Shown here in pieces: positions 26,872-33,146 of a DNA stretch of 64,000 nucleotides (position 1 is its first letter; each line of letters opens with the position of its first letter). The notes under the pieces were generated by a model. It did not search any database, was not told the origin of the DNA, and saw nothing but the letters and a program-made list of their open reading frames with translations. The stretch comes from Candidatus Sericytochromatia bacterium (lineage in GTDB: Bacteria > Cyanobacteriota > Sericytochromatia > UBA7694): assembly GCA_018780035.1 (NCBI GenBank), contig JADMKE010000051.1:17505-81504 (forward strand). The letters are read 5' to 3'. The translations under genes were made by a program, and so were the position numbers.

Positions 26872-28210
26872 GTTTGTGAACGTGTCGCAAGGGGGACTTG
26901 GCAGGCTCTGAAAGCTCGGTATGTACAAAGCGGTCAATCCCATCTTGGGCATCGAGTTTAAACAGCGCGGAGAGCACCTCTGTATACAATTGCTTGCGCT
27001 CGGGATCCCGTTCAACCTTGAGTTGTACAACTGGGTAATGAAGGATCTTTTGGGTAATCGCACGGCTGACCCGATCAAGCAAATCGTGCACCTCGGGAGC
27101 GACTTCGCCCTGGTATTTTTTCAGGCCGCGTTCCATTTCCCGGCTGCGGATCTCGTTAAACATTTCGTACAGGGATTGAATCGTGGGAACCACGTCGCGG
27201 GTATTAAACCACTCCAAGAAACGCGCCATTTCGTCAGCCAGAATGGTCTCCGCCAAGTCCTGGCACAACATGCGACTTTCGTAAGAACGCTCCACCACCT
27301 GCTGGAGACGGTCCATATCGTAATAAGAAACCCCTTCGATTTCAGCCAAATGGGGGTCCATATTGCGGGGCACGGATAAATCCATCAGCAAAACGGGTTG
27401 CTTGCGCTGAGAAAAGGCCGCCTGATGGCGATAATCGACCAAATAATGATCAGCAGCCGTACAGGTAATGATCACATCGTGTTGGACCAATTGGGTTGGC
27501 ATCTCTGCCAGATCGACCACGGTGCCACGTCCGTAGACAGCGGCCAATTCTTCGGCCTTGGCTCGGGAGCGATTGGCCAAAGTCAAGGGATAAGCGGTTT
27601 GGGCCAAATTCATCAGGGTAACTTCGCCCATTTTGCCTGTGCCCAGTAAGAGAATCCGGGGTTCCCGCTGCAGGGTCTGGGCATATTCGCGGATCAAACG
27701 GGCAGAAACCGAGCCAATCGAGGCTGCACCCTGATTGATCGCGGTTTCGCTGCGGACCCGTTTTCCGGCCCGAATCGCGGAGGTAAACAATTGATTGAGT
27801 ACGGGGCCAGAGGCTTCAGCCACCTGGGCATCCAAAAGGGCATCTTTGACTTGGCGCAGAATTTCATTTTCGCCATAGACCATCGAGTCGAGGCCTGCAG
27901 CCACCTGAAAGAGATGCTGGGCTGCAAATTTATTGTAAGCGGTGTACGAAATATCCTCAAAACAGTCAGGGCTCAAAGCAGCATGTTCGCAGAGCAGGTT
28001 TTTGAGTCCTTCACGGGTCACATTTAATTGTTCGGTTAAAGCGTAGATCTCGGTGCGATTGCAGGTCGAGAGGATGACCGCTTCACTGATGCCAGGGGCC
28101 TGTTGACAGGTCGCCAAGGCCTGCGTAAGTGTATCACCCGAAAAAGCAAAGCGTTCCCGGATATCGAGAGAGGCTGTGCGGTGATTGAGTCCCAGTAAAA
28201 TAAATTGCAC
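26864..28210 (-). CDS. hemA: Glutamyl-tRNA reductase
   Basis: First step of the C5 route to 5-aminolevulinate, reducing glutamyl-tRNA to glutamate-1-semialdehyde with NADPH. 448 residues with LGLNHRTASLDIRE, the catalytic Cys in LSTCNRTEIYA, the NADP-binding LLGTGKMGEVTLMNL and the C-terminal dimerisation helices. The start codon is GTG at 28210 with AAGGA upstream. It heads a hemA-hemC-asd unit. An FNR-type palindrome lies about 100 bases upstream, suggesting oxygen or redox control. Confidence 0.97.
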   Translation of the reverse strand: MQFILLGLNHRTASLDIRERFAFSGDTLTQALATCQQAPGISEAVILSTCNRTEIYALTEQLNVTREGLKNLLCEHAALSPDCFEDISYTAYNKFAAQHLFQVAAGLDSMVYGENEILRQVKDALLDAQVAEASGPVLNQLFTSAIRAGKRVRSETAINQGAASIGSVSARLIREYAQTLQREPRILLLGTGKMGEVTLMNLAQTAYPLTLANRSRAKAEELAAVYGRGTVVDLAEMPTQLVQHDVIITCTAADHYLVDYRHQAAFSQRKQPVLLMDLSVPRNMDPHLAEIEGVSYYDMDRLQQVVERSYESRMLCQDLAETILADEMARFLEWFNTRDVVPTIQSLYEMFNEIRSREMERGLKKYQGEVAPEVHDLLDRVSRAITQKILHYPVVQLKVERDPERKQLYTEVLSALFKLDAQDGIDRFVHTELSEPAKSPLRHVHKHD

Positions 28211-28279
28211 GAAACTGTCCTTCTGTATTGTGTGCAGCGAAAATGAATTCTATGAATTCTATCCATTAATCTATCATAT

Positions 28280-28322
28280 TTTATAGCCTATTTCAGACCG
28301 TTTGTACTTTGATCTATATCAA
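28280..28322 (-). promoter_or_regulatory. FNR/CRP-family operator and -10 element upstream of hemA
   Basis: TTGAT-CTAT-ATCAA at 28309-28322 matches the FNR consensus (TTGAT-N4-ATCAA) at every fixed base. On the minus strand a TATAAA -10 lies at 28285-28280. The operator centre then falls about 42 bases before the expected start of transcription, the class II activator position. A second palindrome (CTTGATCAAG) lies near 28337-28346. The intergenic region 28211-28500 holds no gene. Confidence 0.6.
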
Positions 28323-28500
28323 TCAATCCAGGGGATCTTGATCAAGTCAGGGTTTAAGCAATGCCACAATGATCATCTTTTTTGGCATCTTGATCTGTTT
28401 TTAATGTTTTTTTAAGCAAGTTTTATTCGTGTGATAACGATAACTTCTTCAGTAAGACCCCTATCTGTTTTGAGAATATTGTTGTAAAAGGTAATGCGCC

Positions 28501-29376
28501 ATGAGTTTGACCATCAACGGAGTCAGCATCGCCGTTCAGGGTGTAAGGGCCCTCAAGCCCGGTATCACAATTGAACAGGCTGCCTTAAAGACCAAAAATA
28601 ACGGCTTGGATGAAGTTTTTTTCACCTCCAACGGCAAAGCCTATGTGGCTTATGGCGATTCTTTGAATATCAGCGCACTTAAAAAGAACAATATTCCCAC
28701 CGTGGCTTTCGACAGCCAAAAAGCAGATATCGTGGCCTATGACGACGAAGCCAACAGCATGATGGAAGGGGCCAAAATGGGCGCCATCAAAGCAATCAAA
28801 GACAGCAGCGACGCTGTGTTTGGTGCCGTCAAAAACATCATTACCACCATTGGCCCAACCGCTGGTGTGGCCGGTGGCGTGGGTCTGGCTGGCTACAGCA
28901 TTTATCAGATGGTCAAAGCCTCTGGCCAAGGGGCTGCAGTCGGTGCCGTTGGCGCCAGCTTGGCAGCCTCTCCGATTGGCGTTCCCCCCGGATTTGCCGG
29001 TGGCATTTTAGACGCCCTGAAATCAGGGGTTGTCGGCGGTCTGAAACTGATCGCCATCGCAGGTGGCGTCGGTGCCGGTATCACCATGACCTATGGCGCC
29101 ATCAAAGGGGCCATGGAAGCCAAAAGCACCAATAAAGACCTGAGCACCATTGCCAGTATCACCGAAGATGGCAGCCGCCCCACCAATGGCGGAGCCGCCC
29201 TGACCAATTTTAATCCCGGCAATGGTTATTCCACCCTGCCCAGCTTGCCTGGCAACAATGGGTCTGCCGTCGGTCAGCCGATTGGGATCAATATCCAAAT
29301 CACCCCCCAAGGTGGTTTCAGCAGCGTCAGCAGCATGATGTCTCCGCAACAAATGATGAGCATGCAGCGCCGTTAA
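28501..29376 (+). CDS. Gly/Ala-rich protein of unknown function with two hydrophobic segments
   Basis: 291 residues with no signal peptide. The N-terminal 80 residues look like a small alpha/beta domain (MSLTINGVSIAVQGVRALKPG, DEVFFTSNGKAYVAYGD). Two glycine-rich hydrophobic stretches follow (AGVAGGVGLAGYSIYQMV, GGLKLIAIAGGVGAGITM) that could insert in a membrane or pack as GxxxG helices. The end is Asn/Gly/Pro-rich and finishes Met/Gln-rich (SSMMSPQQMMSMQRR). I do not recognise a family. It stands alone, closed by a strong terminator. The regulatory stretch between it and hemA could serve both genes. Confidence 0.75.
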   Translation: MSLTINGVSIAVQGVRALKPGITIEQAALKTKNNGLDEVFFTSNGKAYVAYGDSLNISALKKNNIPTVAFDSQKADIVAYDDEANSMMEGAKMGAIKAIKDSSDAVFGAVKNIITTIGPTAGVAGGVGLAGYSIYQMVKASGQGAAVGAVGASLAASPIGVPPGFAGGILDALKSGVVGGLKLIAIAGGVGAGITMTYGAIKGAMEAKSTNKDLSTIASITEDGSRPTNGGAALTNFNPGNGYSTLPSLPGNNGSAVGQPIGINIQITPQGGFSSVSSMMSPQQMMSMQRR

Positions 29377-29412
29377 GCGTCAACTTTAAACAAAGATTTT
29401 CATAACAGATAT

Positions 29413-29437
29413 CAGGGCCAACCGGCCCTGTTTTTAT
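29413..29437 (+). terminator. Rho-independent terminator after the Gly-rich gene
   Basis: CAGGGCC-AACC-GGCCCTG is a perfect 7-bp GC-rich stem followed by TTTTTATTT. It separates this gene from the radical SAM gene 14 bases downstream. Confidence 0.85.
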
Positions 29438-29450
29438 TTAGGGGGAAACA

Positions 29451-31313
29451 ATGAAACCGGTGATTATTGGCTTGGTTCAAATGAATCAGCGCTTCTTTGA
29501 TCAGCGTTTTTTGCCCTATTCGGTGGCCCTTTTGCAGGCCCAGGTCCTGGCCCAGAGCAAAAATCCACAGCGCTATCTCTTTTTATTGCCGGTCTTTCAA
29601 ATCGAAGCTGTGGAAAAGACTGTGGAAAAATTGCTGGCCGCAGATATTGTCGCTTTCAGTGTCTATGTTTGGAATATAAAGCGCTCGTTGGCAGTGGCGG
29701 CGGCACTCAAAAAAATCAAACCAGAGATCTGGATTGTCTTTGGCGGTCCCCAAGTTCCGGATCGGGCCGAGGCGTTCTTAAAACAACACCCCCAGGTCGA
29801 TCTCTGCTGCCACGGCCCCGGCGAAGAGCTCTTTTTGGCCCTGCTCGAAGCCTATCCCCTGCGCCCTTGGTCAGAACTGCCTGGCGTGAGCTTTTTGGAT
29901 GCACAGGCTCAATTTGTGCACGTGCCCCGTGCGCCCTGGAAACGCGATCTGGCAGAAATGGCTTCGCCCTATCTTTCGGGGGTGCTGGATCCGCTTTTGG
30001 CTGCCCACCCCGATGAACGCTGGATCGCCTCCTGGGAGACCAATCGGGGCTGTCCGTTTTCTTGCAGTTTTTGTGATTGGGGCTCGGCCACGGGCAGCAA
30101 GGTGCTGCGCTTTCCGCTGGAGCGCCTGAGGGCCGAAATCGAGTGGTTTTCTCAGCGCCGCATTCACTCGCTCTTCTGCTGTGACGCCAATTTTGGCATG
30201 TTGCAGCGCGACGAAGAACTGATCGCTGAAATTGTCGCGCAACACAAACAGACCGGATTTCCGACCGATGTGCATACCCAAAGCGCCAAAAATGCCACCG
30301 AAAAGGTCTACCGCATCCAGACCACGCTCTCCGAAAATGGCCTTAGCCGAGGTGCCACACTTTCTTTTCAATCCCTTTCTTCCAGTGCCTTGCAGGCCAT
30401 TCAGCGCGAGAATATCTCCCTCGAAAGTTACCAGGAGCTGCAAAAGCGCTTTAAAGCTGCGGGGGTTCCGACTTATACAGATCTGCTGATTGGTGTACCA
30501 GGCGAAACCCTGGAATCGTTTGCCCAAGGTCTGGAGGCCGTGATTCGCGGTGGCCAACACGAGCAATTGCGCTTTTATGAAATTTCGCTGCTGCCCAATG
30601 CGCCAATGGCCCAGCCCGAATACCGCAAAACCCACCAATTGGAAACCCTGTTTGTGCCCGCAGTGATTCCCTGGGGCCCCCTCGACGACTGGCAGAAACC
30701 CTTTGAAACCTATGAATTGGTGGTGGGCAGCAGCAGTTTCAGTCGCAATGACTGGGCCCAAATGCGGATTTTGGCCTGGATCACAGATTTGCTCTATTTT
30801 TACCAACGGGCCCTGCAATTGCCCTTGCTCTTGCTGATGGAAATCGAAGACCTGTCTTTGGTTTATTTGCTGCAGCAATGGCAAAACTTAAAGGCCGAGC
30901 GCTCCCCGCTCTTACATCAGATCCACCAATTTTTGCAGGCCCGTGTGACCGGCATTTTAAAGGGAGAGCCCCTCTATTCACCCGGCCCCGCGATTCCCGG
31001 TCAGCCTGAGAAGATCTGGCTTTCAGCGATTAACTTGGTCTACCACGGCCTGATCGAAAACCAATTGCTCGACCGTTTTTTTGACGAAACCACTGACTGG
31101 CTGCTGGAGGAATGGCAGGCGTTGAAAGCACCGCGCTTGCCCCAAGGGGTGCTGGAAGAAAGCCTTGAAATGGCACGCTCTCAATTTAAAGCCTGTTACC
31201 AATTGCCACACCCACGCCTGCAGCCCCAGTGGAATCTGGAAGAGGTCTACCAGGGCTTGCTCAGGGGAGAAAACCGGCCTTTGGAAAAGCGTTCAGCGCT
31301 GTTGACGCAATAA
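29451..31313 (+). CDS. B12-binding-domain radical SAM protein
   Basis: 620 residues. The N-terminal 150 residues form a cobalamin-binding Rossmann-like fold (IVAFSVYVWNIKRS, WIVFGGPQVPD, HGPGEELF). The radical SAM core starts at the cluster motif RGCPFSCSFCDWGS (CX3CX2C), followed by a TIM-barrel part with TDLLIGVPGETLESF. The C-terminal 180 residues are helical and unrecognised. Such class B enzymes often methylate or rearrange unactivated carbons, but the substrate here is unknown. GGGGGA precedes the ATG. No obvious substrate gene or small peptide precursor is adjacent. The end overlaps a convergent FecCD-type permease, a family that includes the B12 importer. Confidence 0.92.
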   Translation: MKPVIIGLVQMNQRFFDQRFLPYSVALLQAQVLAQSKNPQRYLFLLPVFQIEAVEKTVEKLLAADIVAFSVYVWNIKRSLAVAAALKKIKPEIWIVFGGPQVPDRAEAFLKQHPQVDLCCHGPGEELFLALLEAYPLRPWSELPGVSFLDAQAQFVHVPRAPWKRDLAEMASPYLSGVLDPLLAAHPDERWIASWETNRGCPFSCSFCDWGSATGSKVLRFPLERLRAEIEWFSQRRIHSLFCCDANFGMLQRDEELIAEIVAQHKQTGFPTDVHTQSAKNATEKVYRIQTTLSENGLSRGATLSFQSLSSSALQAIQRENISLESYQELQKRFKAAGVPTYTDLLIGVPGETLESFAQGLEAVIRGGQHEQLRFYEISLLPNAPMAQPEYRKTHQLETLFVPAVIPWGPLDDWQKPFETYELVVGSSSFSRNDWAQMRILAWITDLLYFYQRALQLPLLLLMEIEDLSLVYLLQQWQNLKAERSPLLHQIHQFLQARVTGILKGEPLYSPGPAIPGQPEKIWLSAINLVYHGLIENQLLDRFFDETTDWLLEEWQALKAPRLPQGVLEESLEMARSQFKACYQLPHPRLQPQWNLEEVYQGLLRGENRPLEKRSALLTQ

Positions 31314-32294
31314 CAACCCCAAGAAAAAAGGCACCCCCAAGAGCGCTGTAAAAATACCAACGGGAATCTCTTGGGCCGGGAGCAGATTGCGCGAAAGCCC
31401 ATCCGCCAAAACCAGCAAGGCCGCACCCGCAAAAAGCGAGGGCAGAAAAAGAATGCGAAAATCTGTGCTGCGGCATAAAAAGCGCGCCATATGTGGCACG
31501 ATCAGGCCCACAAAGCCAATCACGCCACTGACTGAAACCACAGCAGCAGCCAGCAATGTAGCTGAAAAAATGACCTGGTTTTTGAGCCGATCGACCTCCA
31601 CCCCCAGATAGGTCGCCGATTCTTCACCCACCTGCAGCGCATTGAGCGCTTTGAGATGCCTCACGAGCAAAAGTGTGCCCACCCCCCAAAAGGGCAAAAG
31701 CACCCAGGCATCCTCCCAACTGCGCCCCGCAAAACTGCCCATGATCCAATAGATCACCGCCTCCATCCCTTCGCCGCGCAAAACCAGAACCAAGGAAAGT
31801 AACGAAGAGCTGAGCGCACTTAAAGCCACCCCCGCCAAAAGCAGGCGTTCGATCACCATTTGGCCCTGCACCTGCCCCAAGCGGTAAACCAGTGCCATCA
31901 TGCCCAAGGCCCCCAAAAACGCCGCCAAAGGCACCGTGCTAATGCCCCAGAGCTGAAACTGCCAATTGAGTACCAAGGCCAAGCCCGCCCCCAAGGCTGC
32001 ACCCCCAGAAACCCCAATCACAAAGGGGTCAACCAAAGGGTTGCGAAAAAGCCCCTGCAAGGCCAAACCAGCAGAAGCCAAACCAGCCCCAGCCAAAGTC
32101 GCCAAGACCATGCGCGGCAAACGCAATTGCAATAAAATCAGCTGATCGGTTTCGGCCAAAGCCGGAGAGCCACTTAAAAGCAGCCAGACCTCATGCCAAC
32201 GGGGCAAATCAGGCCCACTGCCCCAGCCCCAAACCCCCAACCAGACCAAGGTCAGCACAAACAGCCCCAAAATCACCTGCAACAGGGCCCGCAC
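31293..32294 (-). CDS. FecCD-family ABC transporter permease (siderophore or cobalamin type)
   Basis: 333 residues with about nine membrane helices. Family signatures include LRLPRMVLATLAGAGLASAG, NPLVDPFVIGVSGGAALGAG and GVIGFVGLIVPHMAR. It would form the membrane channel that imports iron-siderophore or vitamin B12 with an ATPase and a binding protein, neither of which is present next to it. The start is GTG at 32294. The stop overlaps the convergent radical SAM gene by 21 bases. B12 as cargo is plausible given that neighbour, but only by context. Confidence 0.93.
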   Translation of the reverse strand: MRALLQVILGLFVLTLVWLGVWGWGSGPDLPRWHEVWLLLSGSPALAETDQLILLQLRLPRMVLATLAGAGLASAGLALQGLFRNPLVDPFVIGVSGGAALGAGLALVLNWQFQLWGISTVPLAAFLGALGMMALVYRLGQVQGQMVIERLLLAGVALSALSSSLLSLVLVLRGEGMEAVIYWIMGSFAGRSWEDAWVLLPFWGVGTLLLVRHLKALNALQVGEESATYLGVEVDRLKNQVIFSATLLAAAVVSVSGVIGFVGLIVPHMARFLCRSTDFRILFLPSLFAGAALLVLADGLSRNLLPAQEIPVGIFTALLGVPFFLGLLLRQQR

Positions 32295-32309
32295 TAGAAA
32301 CGCACCTTA

Positions 32310-32345
32310 AGCACCCAAATTAGCACCCGAGTTAGCACCCAAGTT
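32310..32345. repeat. Three tandem 12-bp repeats between bioY and the permease
   Basis: AGCACCCAAATT, AGCACCCGAGTT and AGCACCCAAGTT lie head to tail just upstream of the permease start. Their role is unknown; they may affect the short spacer between two membrane-protein genes. Confidence 0.8.
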
Positions 32346-32368
32346 AAAGCCTGATATAAAGCCCAAAA

Positions 32369-33058
32369 TCAGGCGCGTCCAGCGCTAAGACGGCGACGGG
32401 CAGCAGGCCCAGCGGTGTTTTTTTGTTTTGTCGCGGGCGCTTTGCCTTTGCGCAAATGGCTGAAACGGTAGCGGTTCCACTGAAAAATGGCCAATGCCAT
32501 CAAGCAAAGCAAGGTGATCTGCCAGGGCAATTGGGGCAGCACATAGGCCCCGATAAATTGCACAGGCACCATCTGAAAATAGACAGCGGCATAGATCGCC
32601 CCCAAAACATGAATCATCACCAGGGTCAACACGGATGCCAATAAATAAGGGCCTGGCAAAGGCACACGGCGGGGGTGACGATGCAACAAAAGCCCACAAA
32701 ACCAAGCCGCCGGAATCAGGCTGATCAAATAGCCCGTGGTCGGCTGTTGCAAATACGCCAAACCACCGCCGTTATAATAAATCGGCAGGCCGACGAGGCC
32801 CAGAATCAAATAAACAATCATCGTCAAAGTGGCCAAAGGCGTACTCAAGAGCAAGATACAGGCCATCACCACCAGCAATTGCAAATTGGCAGTATAGCTG
32901 CCCGCGTAGAACCAGGAGCTGGTTAACCAGGGCTCAGCATCGGGCAATTGCGGGGCCAGAACAGAAAAATAGGGCATGCGCAGATGCACAAAGGTCGAGA
33001 GAATGAGAAGGGTGAGAAAGAGGGCCATCCCTTCGAGTCGAATCAGCACGCGCAGCAT
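32369..33058 (-). CDS. bioY: Biotin transporter BioY (ECF S component)
   Basis: 229 residues with six predicted membrane helices. The BioY core GLVGLPIYYNGGGLAYLQQP and PTTGYLISLIPAAWFCG matches the substrate-binding loop region of this family. The C-terminus is a basic, Arg/Lys/Ala-rich tail of about 35 residues that is unusual for BioY. It lies 74 bases upstream of the FecCD permease and 88 bases downstream of a TIG lipoprotein, all on the minus strand. ECF energising subunits are not seen here. An inverted repeat covers its ribosome site. Confidence 0.88.
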   Translation of the reverse strand: MLRVLIRLEGMALFLTLLILSTFVHLRMPYFSVLAPQLPDAEPWLTSSWFYAGSYTANLQLLVVMACILLLSTPLATLTMIVYLILGLVGLPIYYNGGGLAYLQQPTTGYLISLIPAAWFCGLLLHRHPRRVPLPGPYLLASVLTLVMIHVLGAIYAAVYFQMVPVQFIGAYVLPQLPWQITLLCLMALAIFQWNRYRFSHLRKGKAPATKQKNTAGPAARRRLSAGRA

Positions 33059-33068
33059 GGGGTTGCTC

Positions 33069-33122
33069 CTGAAAAGCTTGGGTGTCTGACTATTCTAACA
33101 TGAGACCCGGCTGCCTTTTCAG
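33069..33122 (-). promoter_or_regulatory. Inverted repeat covering the bioY ribosome-binding site
   Basis: CTGAAAAG and CTTTTCAG arms 38 bases apart. On the minus strand the second arm overlaps CAGGAG, the ribosome site of bioY. Pairing would hide the site, a possible translational control. A TAGAAT -10-like hexamer lies between the arms, so the hairpin forms only in transcripts starting further upstream. Confidence 0.35.
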
Positions 33123-33146
33123 TGACAGGAAATCCAGATTTCGCCC

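Noticed and set aside
26872..27078. A longer N-terminus for hemC
   Set aside because: The extension lies inside hemA, and the ATGACTGA overlap gives the normal family start at 26871.
29871..30884. A 337-codon minus-strand open frame inside the radical SAM gene
   Set aside because: It is antisense to a clear enzyme with the CX3CX2C motif and shows no domain or ribosome site.
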